A stretch of 27,494 bases of DNA from JBHIKY01 sp042139015 (GTDB taxonomy: Bacteria; Bacillota; Bacilli; Bacillales; Marinococcaceae), in assembly GCF_042139015.1 (NCBI RefSeq), contig NZ_JBHIKY010000038.1:1-27494 (forward strand), in the 5' to 3' direction. This document shows, piece after piece, positions 14,984 through 22,950 of this stretch (the stretch's first letter is position 1; every line of letters begins with the position of its first letter). The notes beneath the pieces are model-generated. The model had not been told where the DNA came from. It searched no databases and was given only the letters and a program-made list of their open reading frames with translations. The position numbers and the translations under genes are program-made.

Positions 14984-15361
14984 ATGGAAAAACAAAAATA
15001 TTACGTTAATTTAAATCCAATAAGTATGGATGAAGTCAGTCCAGTTCGCATTCCAGACAGTAACCTCATTCAATATGAAATAGAAGTGACACCGGATGAA
15101 TTAGAAGAAGTTCTTTTTCTGCTTGGAGAAGTGCAGGATCATGATGTCGAACGGCAAAACCTGTTCACTTTCCGGCACTTTAATGAAGCATTAACAGAAA
15201 CAGACCGGCATGAATATCAGGATGGATTGGACAAAGTATTTCAAATGATTTACAAATACGGATCGGCTGAAACTAAAAAGCAGGTGGAATCTATACATTT
15301 AATTAACGATAAACCCAAGCGGAATATGAAACACATCCCCCAATCACCACGCACTGATTGA
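14984..15361 (+). CDS. Small cytosolic protein of unknown function, paralog B
   Basis: The 125-residue protein begins MEKQKYYVNLNPISMDE and carries LIQYEIEVTPDELEE (about 28-42), then a helical region and GLDKVFQMIYKYG. It is a paralog of the gene at 14325, with a 20-residue basic C-terminal extension (KPKRNMKHIPQ). The ATG at 14984 has AAAGGAG 8 nt upstream; an earlier in-frame ATG at 14936 has none. The last 18 nt overlap the 3' end of the convergent gamma-glutamyltransferase gene. No function is known; nothing suggests an enzyme active site. Confidence 0.8.
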   Translation: MEKQKYYVNLNPISMDEVSPVRIPDSNLIQYEIEVTPDELEEVLFLLGEVQDHDVERQNLFTFRHFNEALTETDRHEYQDGLDKVFQMIYKYGSAETKKQVESIHLINDKPKRNMKHIPQSPRTD

Positions 15362-16960
15362 TCCATCTGTTCTCGATTCGGTTCCTGCAGCGTACACTCC
15401 GTTGGCAGGATTCCGGCAAATAATCTGGCCTCTTCCGAAGCTTCCGGTCTCATATTCCATTTGGATATGATGGCCCTTATCTGCTAACTGCTTGAGTACA
15501 GCTGGATGAAAAGATGATTCTGCCGCCACAGTCTTATCTTTCAACCACTGCCATCTTGGAGCATCTAGAGCCGCCTGCGGATTCAAACCAAAATCGACCA
15601 TATTCATTATTACCTGAAGGTGCCCCTGAGGCTGCATAAAACCACCCATCACTCCAAAAGGTCCGACTGCTTCGTTCCCTTTTGTTATAAAACCAGGAAT
15701 AATAGTGTGGAATGTCCTTTTACCACCTTCAAGGGCATTAACATGCCCGGGGTTCATGGAAAAATTATGGCCTCGGTTTTGCAGGGCTATTCCTGTTCCC
15801 GGTACGACCAGCCCGGAACCAAAGCCCATGTAATTACTTTGAATGAATGATATCATATTTCCTTGTTTATCCGCTGCTGCCAGATACACAGTACCGCCTT
15901 TTGGAGGTGAGCCGGGCTTTGGTTGAAGGGCATGCTCCCCAATGTCTCTGCTCCGGACAGCCGCGTATTGTTCTGATAATAAGTCATAGAGGCTGATCGT
16001 CATTTTGTCAGGATCGGTAATATAATTCATCCCATCGGCAAATGCGAGCTTCATCGCTTCAATCTGGTGATGAAGTGTTTTTACATCATCCCTGCCCCCA
16101 ATTTCAAGAGACTTCATCATATTTAGTGCCTGCAGAGCAATCATGCCCTGTCCATTGGGAGGGATTTCCCAGACATCATAGCCTTTATAGTTAACACTAA
16201 CCGGCTTTACCCATTCCGGCTGAAATTTCATTAAATCTTTCTTCGATAAATATCCGCCATATCTGCGTGAAAATTTGTCTATTTGATCAGCGAGATCCCC
16301 TTCATAAAAATCACGGCTGAAACTTGCTGCTATGCTTTTTAATGTGTCTGCATGCGCTTGTGATTGCCATACTTCTCCTGCTGATGGAGCTCTTCCGTCC
16401 GGGGCAAATGTGTCAAACCAGGATTGAAACTCTTCTCCCTTCAGCTTTTTTCGGTAGGCCTTTACCCCTTTATCCCAAAATTGTGCGAGTATCGGAGAAA
16501 GAGGATAGCCCTGTTCAGCATATTGAATAGCCGGGCGAAATAACTCTTCGTAAGGAAGCTCCCCAAAAGCGCGGGAGAGTTCGGCCCAGGCAGCCGGAAC
16601 ACCTGGTACAGTAACAGGCACAAACCCAAATTCAGGAATTTCAGTCAGACCTTCCCCCTTCAATTTCTCAATGGAAATGTCAGAAGGAGCTGGTCCGCTT
16701 GCATTTAAACCATGCAGCTCGTTTTTAATCCAGACAATCGCAAATGCATCCCCTCCAATTCCGTTTGAAGTCGGCTCAACAACAGTTAAGGCAGCTGCAG
16801 CAGCTATCGCCGCATCAACAGCATTACCACCTTTTTTTAAAATATCCAGGCCTGCTTGGGAAGCAAGAGGCTGTGATGCTGCCACTACTCCGTTTCGGGC
16901 ATATGTAACCGTTCTTTTTGAATCATAAGGATATACTCCAGCATTATTATGAAATATCAT
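15344..16960 (-). CDS. Gamma-glutamyltransferase family protein (YwrD-like)
   Basis: This 538-residue N-terminal-nucleophile hydrolase precursor belongs to the gamma-glutamyltranspeptidase family. Family motifs include GGNAVDAAIAAAAALTVVEP (44-63), GIGGDAFA, and the autoprocessing site, where Thr357 in KGGTVYLAAAD would become the nucleophile after self-cleavage. NRGHNFSMNPGHVN and GGFMQPQGHLQV follow, as in YwrD-type enzymes. No signal peptide is visible at the start (MIFHNNAGVYPYD), unlike secreted Ggt, so a cytosolic enzyme is likely. The substrate (glutathione or another gamma-glutamyl compound) is unknown. It follows the SDR gene by 17 nt and is last in the leftward operon. Its 3' end overlaps paralog B by 18 nt. 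Confidence 0.9.
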   Translation of the reverse strand: MIFHNNAGVYPYDSKRTVTYARNGVVAASQPLASQAGLDILKKGGNAVDAAIAAAAALTVVEPTSNGIGGDAFAIVWIKNELHGLNASGPAPSDISIEKLKGEGLTEIPEFGFVPVTVPGVPAAWAELSRAFGELPYEELFRPAIQYAEQGYPLSPILAQFWDKGVKAYRKKLKGEEFQSWFDTFAPDGRAPSAGEVWQSQAHADTLKSIAASFSRDFYEGDLADQIDKFSRRYGGYLSKKDLMKFQPEWVKPVSVNYKGYDVWEIPPNGQGMIALQALNMMKSLEIGGRDDVKTLHHQIEAMKLAFADGMNYITDPDKMTISLYDLLSEQYAAVRSRDIGEHALQPKPGSPPKGGTVYLAAADKQGNMISFIQSNYMGFGSGLVVPGTGIALQNRGHNFSMNPGHVNALEGGKRTFHTIIPGFITKGNEAVGPFGVMGGFMQPQGHLQVIMNMVDFGLNPQAALDAPRWQWLKDKTVAAESSFHPAVLKQLADKGHHIQMEYETGSFGRGQIICRNPANGVYAAGTESRTDGSISAW

Positions 16961-16977
16961 AGATCTTCCCCGCTTTC

Positions 16978-17736
16978 TTACATATTCATTTTGGACTGGC
17001 CGCCATCAACATTAATACTAGCACCGGATATCCATGAGGCTTTTTCCGATGCAAGAAAAACTACTGTGTTTGCGATTTCTTCTACTGTGCCAAATCTTCC
17101 TGCAGGAATTTCCCTTGCTACAAATTCATTAATTTTGTCCGGATTTTCTTCTAATCTCTTTTGCCAATTTCCACTGGAATGGAGGATAGCACCTGGCGCG
17201 ACAGAATTTACACGGACTCCATCTAAGATACTTTCATCTGCTAGTGCTTTAGTAAAGCTGATCATGGCAGCCTTGGAATTGTTATATGTAGGTTTACCAC
17301 CGGATTCCCGTCCATAAATTGATGAGATATTTACAATACTTCCAGCTTTATTGGCCTTCATTATTGGCAGCACCAGTTTACTAAGGTGAACAGCTGAATA
17401 ATAATTTAATTCCATAGCTTCTTTAAAATCAGACATAGAAGTATCAGCAATCGCAGCACCATTGCTTCCTCCGGCATTATTTACAAGGATATCGATAGTG
17501 CCGAATGTATCCAAAAATTGAGCAATCAATGATTCACGATCAACTTCATGAGTAAGATCCGCCTCAAATGCTTTGGCATGTTGGATAGCTGCTGCTGCTT
17601 CTGCGAGATTCTTACTCGGCCTTGCCGCTATACCAACATCGGCTCCTTCTTCTGAAAATAGAGCAGCAATGCCTCGTCCAATACCTTTAGAAGCACCTGT
17701 GATTAGAACTTTTTTTCCAGCTAGCTGAAGATCCAT
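16978..17736 (-). CDS. Short-chain dehydrogenase/reductase, unknown substrate
   Basis: The 252-residue classical SDR has the cofactor motif TGASKGIG (13-20), NNAG (86-89), catalytic Ser138/139, and Tyr151-x3-Lys155 (YNNSK). The C-terminal SGASINVDGG is typical of the family. The acidic-to-basic pattern after the second strand (AARPSKN) suggests NADP(H) preference. The start ATG overlaps the mutY stop codon (TAATG), a sign of translational coupling. No specific reaction can be assigned. Confidence 0.9.
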   Translation of the reverse strand: MDLQLAGKKVLITGASKGIGRGIAALFSEEGADVGIAARPSKNLAEAAAAIQHAKAFEADLTHEVDRESLIAQFLDTFGTIDILVNNAGGSNGAAIADTSMSDFKEAMELNYYSAVHLSKLVLPIMKANKAGSIVNISSIYGRESGGKPTYNNSKAAMISFTKALADESILDGVRVNSVAPGAILHSSGNWQKRLEENPDKINEFVAREIPAGRFGTVEEIANTVVFLASEKASWISGASINVDGGQSKMNM

Positions 17737-18824
17737 TATGCATTCCCTTCCTCTCTCTTTATAAGTTCATTTAATATTTTTTGATGAGATACTGGCAGTG
17801 CAAGAGCTTTTGCTTCATGCAAATACAGCCAGCGGCTGTCTTCAGGCAGGGGGTATGCTTTTTCTATCAACACCCCTTCATATACAGAAATGTTCCAGAT
17901 TAAGTGAGAAAAAACGTGTTCAACCCGCTGAACCGGGTCACCGATTTTTGCTTCAAGGGACCATCTTTCCTTTAAAAAATTTTTCAGAATTTTTTCTATT
18001 GATACTTTACTTTGCAATTCGGTGTTTGGGAACTCCCACAGTCTTGCGAGCAGACCGGATTTTCCCCTCTGGTGAAATAATACCTGTCCTGCTTCATTTT
18101 TTAGAATTACCGCAGCCATTTCTTTAGCAGTCGGAGCTTTCTTTTTTTCCTTATACGGTAATGTTTCCTGTATCCCTTCTGCTCTTGCCCTGCAAAAAGA
18201 CTGTACTGGACAAAGCAGGCATCCCGGAGACCTTGGAGTACAAACAATAGCGCCCAGTTCCATAACTGCCTGATTAAATTCAGACGGCTTAACCCCTTTC
18301 AGAAAAACGGGAAGCGTTTCTTCAAATCGTTTTCGAGTTTTTGCTTTCCCTATGTCCTCCTGAATGTTAAGAATTCTCGAAAATACTCTCATGACATTTC
18401 CGTCGATAGCAGGCTCAGGTTTTTCATAAGCAATACTAAGCACCGCTCCCGCAGTATATGGTCCTACACCTTTTAAGGATGAGAAATCCTTTTTATTATC
18501 AGGAACTACGCCTCCATACTCTGCAGCTACTTCTTTTACAGCTGTCTGTAAATTTCGTACTCGTGAATAATAGCCGAGCCCTTCCCAAGCCTTCATTACT
18601 TTTTCTTCATCTGCTTCAGCTAGTTTTTCCAAGGTGGGGAACCATTTGATAAACCGGTTAAAATAAGGAATTACAGTTTCTACCTTGGTCTGCTGAAGCA
18701 TCACTTCTGATACCCAGATACGATAAGGATCCTGATTTTCTCTCCATGGCAGATCTCGTTTGTTTTCTTCATACCACGTTAGTAATGCGCCCTGGAAAGC
18801 ATTAACATCTATATCAATTGACAA
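17736..18824 (-). CDS. mutY: A/G-specific adenine glycosylase MutY
   Basis: MutY removes adenine mispaired with 8-oxoguanine in the base-excision repair pathway. The 362-residue protein has LPWRENQDPYRIWVSEVMLQQT with catalytic Glu40, and the helix-hairpin-helix LKGVGPYTAGAV. Catalytic Asp141 lies in AIDGNVMRV. The four iron-sulfur cysteines are at 195, 202, 205 and 211 (C-x6-C-x2-C-x5-C). The C-terminal NUDIX-like domain that reads 8-oxoguanine is present. No ATG is available near the family's N-terminus; the TTG at 18824 (second of two) has AGGAGG 10 nt upstream, and the TTG at 18830 is too close. The gene is yfhQ in B. subtilis. It starts 17 nt after the upstream gene and overlaps the following SDR gene. 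Confidence 0.95.
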   Translation of the reverse strand: MSIDIDVNAFQGALLTWYEENKRDLPWRENQDPYRIWVSEVMLQQTKVETVIPYFNRFIKWFPTLEKLAEADEEKVMKAWEGLGYYSRVRNLQTAVKEVAAEYGGVVPDNKKDFSSLKGVGPYTAGAVLSIAYEKPEPAIDGNVMRVFSRILNIQEDIGKAKTRKRFEETLPVFLKGVKPSEFNQAVMELGAIVCTPRSPGCLLCPVQSFCRARAEGIQETLPYKEKKKAPTAKEMAAVILKNEAGQVLFHQRGKSGLLARLWEFPNTELQSKVSIEKILKNFLKERWSLEAKIGDPVQRVEHVFSHLIWNISVYEGVLIEKAYPLPEDSRWLYLHEAKALALPVSHQKILNELIKREEGNA

Positions 18825-18841
18825 ATTCAACCTACCTCCTG

Positions 18842-19168
18842 TTAATAATCCACTTTCGATGTGATTTGTTTCTGATGAAAAGCCCAGCAGTGCACTTTGT
18901 TCATTCCTCCATCCACGTAGTCGTCTAATTTTCCAAATAGTTCGTGCTCCTTTGAACAACGCTGCTTTTTTAAGGTATGATAGTGAGAAAGGGCAGGCAC
19001 TTCAAACATTTCAACGTATAGTCCGGGCTGATCGGCTGCGGTGAACCATTGAAAATTTGAAGCATCCAACGAACGTAAATGAGCAGCTATTTTTTTCATA
19101 TGCTCCTCATAAGCTGTCACTTTATCGTGCTTGATTTTGTATTCCATAAATATTTGCAGAGACTGCAT
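18842..19168 (-). CDS. Conserved hypothetical protein upstream of mutY
   Basis: The 108-residue protein starts MQSLQIFMEYKIKHDKVTAYEEHMKKI. Its alternating beta/helix pattern (QIFMEYKIKHDK...YEEHMKKIAAHL...FQWFTAADQPGLYVEMFEV) resembles ferredoxin-like alpha/beta dimers such as NIPSNAP or antibiotic-monooxygenase domains. That is a fold guess only. The ATG at 19168 has AAGGTGGG upstream; an earlier in-frame start at 19213 lacks a site. It ends 17 nt before mutY, and the mutY ribosome-binding site begins right after its stop, so it is the first gene of the mutY operon. It is divergent from yfhP. Confidence 0.78.
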   Translation of the reverse strand: MQSLQIFMEYKIKHDKVTAYEEHMKKIAAHLRSLDASNFQWFTAADQPGLYVEMFEVPALSHYHTLKKQRCSKEHELFGKLDDYVDGGMNKVHCWAFHQKQITSKVDY

Positions 19169-19282
19169 TGTAATTTCCCACCTTTTCGATTCAAATATTA
19201 TCGGGTATATCATTTATACATAAGTTATAAATCGGGAAAGGTCCGTTTAAAGGATGAATTTTTGACAGAGGAGGACGCAGCA

Positions 19283-20275
19283 ATGGACACCGCAACGCAT
19301 GTTGTAATGGGTATCGGCCTTGGCGGCCTTGCTACACTTGACCCAGTTGTGGCTGAAAACCCTGCTGTCATGCAGACCGTGATGGCAGCTGTAATTATCG
19401 GTTCTCAGGCTCCCGATTTCGATACCGTATTAAAACTAAAAAACAACTCAGTCTATATTCGCTACCACCGCGGTCCGACTCATTCCATACCTGCCGTACT
19501 TATGTGGCCGCTTTTAATAGCAGGAGGATATTACGCTTATGCACCGGAGATCCCTTTTTTAACCGTGTGGCTGTGGACTTTTCTTGCAGTGTTTCTTCAC
19601 GTATTCGTTGATATTTTTAACGCGTACGGGACTCAGGCTGTCTCGCCGATAAGTAAAAAATGGGTAGCTCTGGGAGTCATTAATATTTTTGATCCGTTGA
19701 TTTTTCTTGCTCACATTTTCGGATTTATATTGTGGAGATATGGAGCTCCACCAGGAATGACGTTTTTCATTATCTATGTAATACTCATTTTTTATTATCT
19801 TTGGAGATTTAGAGAGAGAAACAAGGTTCTAAAGACTGCTGCAAACTTTCACCCTGGTCACACACACCTATTTATCTCTCCTACCTTCAACTGGAATAAA
19901 TGGCATCTTGTCATCCGGACAGAAGATCTCCTGCATGTAACGGAATCAAAAAATGGCAGACTTCATTATCTTGAAAGCTACCCGTTTGAACCAATTCCAG
20001 ATACGAGTGTTCTGAATGCAGCAAGACAGGATCGAAATTTAGCAGCTTTCTTGTCATTTTCTCCGACTTACAGGTGGATCGTAAGAGAATTTAATGAAGG
20101 CTGGGAAGTGAAATTCATTGACCTTCGCTATCGAAGTAAAGGGTATTATCCATTTGTCGCAGTCGTAAGAATGGACAGAGAGCTGGATATCCACACCTCT
20201 TATACAGGATGGATATACAGCGATGAAACGCTCGAAAAAAAATTAAAGCAAGGGGAAAAGCTGTATAGAACGTAA
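19283..20275 (+). CDS. yfhP: YfhP-like membrane-bound metal-dependent hydrolase
   Basis: The 330-residue protein belongs to the YdjM/YfhP family of membrane-associated metal-dependent hydrolases. Features are MDTATHVVMGIGLGG at the N-terminus, GSQAPDFDTV (about 44-53), the histidine motif RYHRGPTHS (about 62-70) and HVFVDIFNAYGTQ (about 107-119), typical metal-binding positions of the family. Several membrane helices lie between about residues 70 and 185, and a cytosolic C-terminal domain follows. GAGGAGG precedes the ATG at 19283; the open frame extends further 5' without a start signal. The reaction catalysed is unknown. The gene order fits B. subtilis. Confidence 0.9.
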   Translation: MDTATHVVMGIGLGGLATLDPVVAENPAVMQTVMAAVIIGSQAPDFDTVLKLKNNSVYIRYHRGPTHSIPAVLMWPLLIAGGYYAYAPEIPFLTVWLWTFLAVFLHVFVDIFNAYGTQAVSPISKKWVALGVINIFDPLIFLAHIFGFILWRYGAPPGMTFFIIYVILIFYYLWRFRERNKVLKTAANFHPGHTHLFISPTFNWNKWHLVIRTEDLLHVTESKNGRLHYLESYPFEPIPDTSVLNAARQDRNLAAFLSFSPTYRWIVREFNEGWEVKFIDLRYRSKGYYPFVAVVRMDRELDIHTSYTGWIYSDETLEKKLKQGEKLYRT

Positions 20276-20297
20276 TCGTTCCAGCACTTTTCCCTAT

Positions 20298-20564
20298 TTA
20301 ATGTTTAAGGTTATTTTCATCCTTTAAATGACTGAACTTCTTATTCGTTGGCTCATACAGATGAAGCATTGTACAATATTGCTCAATCCACGTTTCAACA
20401 ATTCTCTCAGTCGCTTCTGCTCCTTGGTATGATCGGCCGGCTTTGGCTCTCGTCGTTTCAAAATCCTCCCAGAAGTGTTCAACCCATGCCCTTGCCTGAG
20501 CGGAGGAGAGCTGATTATTTTTAAAAAGAAGCTTATCGGTTAACCGCTGAAAGATATCTTCCAT
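20298..20564 (-). CDS. yfhJ: YfhJ (WVELL family) protein
   Basis: The 88-residue soluble protein has the pattern SSAQARAWVEHFWEDFETTRAKAGRSYQG (20-48), matching the small Bacillus WVELL family typified by YfhJ. Here the name-giving WVELL is WVEHF. ETWIEQY and LHLYEP in the C-terminal half also match. Function unknown. It is transcribed leftward after yfhH, which ends 17 nt upstream, and converges with yfhP. No terminator is evident in the short gap. Confidence 0.85.
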   Translation of the reverse strand: MEDIFQRLTDKLLFKNNQLSSAQARAWVEHFWEDFETTRAKAGRSYQGAEATERIVETWIEQYCTMLHLYEPTNKKFSHLKDENNLKH

Positions 20565-20581
20565 GAAAATCTGTCTCTTCT

Positions 20582-20890
20582 TTAATCATTTACGAGCAGT
20601 GAAATCGGCACAGCCTCAAGTTCTTCTGAGCCATCCTTATATCCCCAGGCGAATATGCCATTCATGTATTTGAGGAAAAAAGTTCCATTTTCCTGTTTCA
20701 GGTCATATCTTTGACCCGACATAAAATCTACTGGATCCAGCATATATGCTTCAGCCATAATTTTTTTACGTTCATAAACGGCGAATTCACTTGCCATACC
20801 CATTTGCTCTGCTTTCTTAGATTTTTCATTTAGTGAAGCAATTTCCTGTCTCAGCTCATATTCCGTCATCTGACTGTATCTTTTCTCCAT
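20582..20890 (-). CDS. yfhH: DUF1811 protein YfhH
   Basis: The protein starts MEKRYSQMTEYELRQEIA and has 102 residues. It contains a helical N-terminal part with KAEQMGMASEFAVYERKKIMAEAYMLDP (34-61), then a small beta domain ending NGIFAWGYKDGSEELEAVPISLL. This matches B. subtilis YfhH (DUF1811), of unknown function. The ATG at 20890 gives the family N-terminus with GAAGGA 10 nt upstream; ATG 20896 or 20914 are alternatives. The start lies inside the recX 3' end (35-nt overlap), so recX and yfhH are translationally linked. Confidence 0.88.
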   Translation of the reverse strand: MEKRYSQMTEYELRQEIASLNEKSKKAEQMGMASEFAVYERKKIMAEAYMLDPVDFMSGQRYDLKQENGTFFLKYMNGIFAWGYKDGSEELEAVPISLLVND

Positions 20891-21731
20891 ATTCATCACT
20901 TCCTTCAGACTCATCTATCGTTTCCGGCGGAAATTCACGTAAATAATCATCTATCATGGAAAGAGAGAAGCTCTTCCTGTAAAGATGCTCTTTTATTTTA
21001 AAATGAAGTGTTTTACCCTCATATTTTTTGTTCCATTTTTTAACTGCTTTTTGCCCATGCTGAATAATAGCGTTCCATTCCTGTTCATCAGAAGTTTCTA
21101 CTCCTGCAGTTTCCCAGGCTGCATGTGCTGTATGATTATTGAACCCCTTTCTGATAAGCATTTGCAGAAGTCTGTTTTTCAAGGCTTTTGATGATTCACC
21201 AGCTTTTTTTTTGCCTTTTTTTTGAAGGATCTGTACCGCTTTCTCAAGTTGTATCTCCTCTGTATATTGCAATAAAGCTTCTTCTGCCTCTTCTGCAGGC
21301 ACTCCTTTTTGGTAAAGATCTTCTTTTACTAAAACTGGTCCTTTTTCAGTGGTATTAATCTTTGTCCTGACAAACGCTGCAGCAAATTCACGATCGTTAA
21401 TAAACTTATACTCTTTCATTTTATTTACAGCTGCCTGCACTGCATCTTCCGGGAACTCTTTTTTTAAAAGATGATGCCTAATTTGATGCTCCGTTCTCAT
21501 GGAGCTGGAAAGATAAGTAATTGCAGCATTTAGAGCTTTTTTATGAAGATCATCCCCGTTTATCTTATCAATGTCTTCCTGAGATAAGTCCATTCCCTTC
21601 CGCAGCTTCCATTTCACTAAAACCCCTTCATCTACACTAAAACCGTAAGTATCTTTTCCAGTTTCATCGAAAAAATAGACGTTAAAACGGTCCGTTCTTT
21701 TTTTCTGAGCAGTAATTTTTGAAATTTTCAC
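20856..21731 (-). CDS. recX: Regulatory protein RecX
   Basis: RecX binds and modulates RecA filaments during recombinational repair. The 291-residue protein has the tandem three-helix repeats of the family: ALNAAITYLSSSMRTEHQIRHHLLKKEF (67-94), YKFINDREFAAAFVR (107-121), KEDLYQKGVPAEEAEEAL, and a later KALKNRLLQMLIRKGF. It is a little longer than B. subtilis RecX (YfhG) because of an acidic C-terminal tail after LREFPPETIDES. The overlap with yfhH and the divergent yfhF match the B. subtilis order. The ATG at 21731 has only a weak ribosome-binding site (GGGGATATTCGTCGTG region). Confidence 0.92.
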   Translation of the reverse strand: MKISKITAQKKRTDRFNVYFFDETGKDTYGFSVDEGVLVKWKLRKGMDLSQEDIDKINGDDLHKKALNAAITYLSSSMRTEHQIRHHLLKKEFPEDAVQAAVNKMKEYKFINDREFAAAFVRTKINTTEKGPVLVKEDLYQKGVPAEEAEEALLQYTEEIQLEKAVQILQKKGKKKAGESSKALKNRLLQMLIRKGFNNHTAHAAWETAGVETSDEQEWNAIIQHGQKAVKKWNKKYEGKTLHFKIKEHLYRKSFSLSMIDDYLREFPPETIDESEGSDEYGEKIQSDDGI

Positions 21732-21827
21732 GACGAATATCCCCGTTTCATTTTATTTTCTCGTGTGATTACTATAAGGCATCAAAGGGTATAAATCATT
21801 AAGCTGAATTTGGGAAGGAGTTAGTCG

Positions 21828-22730
21828 ATGAATATTGCAATTGCAGGCGGGACCGGATTAGCAGGATCTGCATTGACCGGTTATTTAACCGGTAAGGGAC
21901 ACCATGTTTACATTTTAACAAGAAATAAGCAGAACAAACAAAATAAAGATCAAATTACTTTTGTGGAGTGGCTTTCTGAATCAGCAGAGCCGGAATTACA
22001 CCTTCCTTTAATAAATGCATATGTCAATTTAGCTGGCGCTTCCATAAACAGCCGCTGGACGAAGAAGCATAAAAAAGCCATACTTAACAGCCGAATAGAT
22101 GCAACCCGAGAAATTATAAGACTTATCTCAAGCAGCAGATCCAAACCGGATGTATTGATAAATGCTTCTGCTGTAGGGTATTACGGCATTTCTGAGAGTG
22201 ATACTTTTACGGAACAGAGTACACCTGCCAAGAGAAATTTTCTTCAGGAGGTATGTGAAAAATGGGAATTAGAAGCTTCCCAGGCAGAAAAACACGGAGT
22301 CCGTACCGTTTATTCTAGGTTTGGATTAATACTTGATGATAAGGAAGGCGCTCTCCCCCGTATGATGCTTCCCTATAATTTATTCGCCGGCGGGCCGATC
22401 GGGAAAGGAACGCAGTGGTACTCATGGGTCCATCTTCGGGATGTTGTCCAAATGATTACATTTGCTATTGAAAACAATCAGGCGCGCGGTCCAATGAACG
22501 TTGTTTCTCCGGATCCTAATAAAATGAAGGATTTTGGCAAAGCACTTGCTGCTGTTTTAAATCGTCCGCATTGGGCTCCTGCTCCAGCCTTTATAATCGA
22601 AAAAACATTAGGAGAGATGAGTGTTCTAGTAGTAGAAGGTCAAAAAGTTCTTCCAGAAAATGCAGTAAAGTGGGGATACGAATTTTCATTTCCACATCTA
22701 ACACCTGCGCTAGAGGACCTCTTACAATAA
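21828..22730 (+). CDS. yfhF: TIGR01777-type NAD-dependent epimerase-like protein YfhF
   Basis: The 300-residue extended SDR protein has the N-terminal NAD(P)-binding motif GGTGLAG (7-13), VNLAGASINSRWTKKHK (65-81), and SAVGYYGISESDTFTE. The C-terminal WAPAPAFIIEKTLGEMSVLVVEGQKVLP is followed by GYEFSFP, the classic tail of the TIGR01777 (SulA-like/YfhF) family. Substrate unknown. AAGGAG lies 9 nt before the ATG at 21828. It is divergent from recX and ends before a strong terminator. Confidence 0.9.
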   Translation: MNIAIAGGTGLAGSALTGYLTGKGHHVYILTRNKQNKQNKDQITFVEWLSESAEPELHLPLINAYVNLAGASINSRWTKKHKKAILNSRIDATREIIRLISSSRSKPDVLINASAVGYYGISESDTFTEQSTPAKRNFLQEVCEKWELEASQAEKHGVRTVYSRFGLILDDKEGALPRMMLPYNLFAGGPIGKGTQWYSWVHLRDVVQMITFAIENNQARGPMNVVSPDPNKMKDFGKALAAVLNRPHWAPAPAFIIEKTLGEMSVLVVEGQKVLPENAVKWGYEFSFPHLTPALEDLLQ

Positions 22731-22798
22731 CTTCTCAGCGATTTCTTGAGTAAAGCGAAGCGGGAAAGAATTCCTCAGACCAGCACGTATTGCAAAAC

Positions 22799-22840
22799 AA
22801 AAGGCTGTGCCAAAGCAATTTATGGCGACAGCCTTTTTTT
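22799..22840 (+). terminator. Rho-independent terminator after yfhF
   Basis: The stem AAAAGGCTGT / ACAGCCTTTT, partly extended by GCC/GGC, has a roughly 13-nt loop and an eight-T run on the plus strand. The run of A on the left also allows weak function on the minus strand for the convergent dehydrogenase gene, which ends at 22951. Confidence 0.88.
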
Positions 22841-22950
22841 TATATGACGTATTCAAGATCATAGTCGTTTTCAGTATTACTCTTGAAAAAATGAAAGTGC
22901 CTCAGTTATTTCGCTATTCAGCGATTATTTGAGATACCTTCATGCTTTTA

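Noticed and set aside
19079..19282. Upstream extension of yfhP, in frame
   Set aside because: It overlaps the divergent hypothetical gene and its start region; the strong GAGGAGG site and family N-terminus place the start at 19283.
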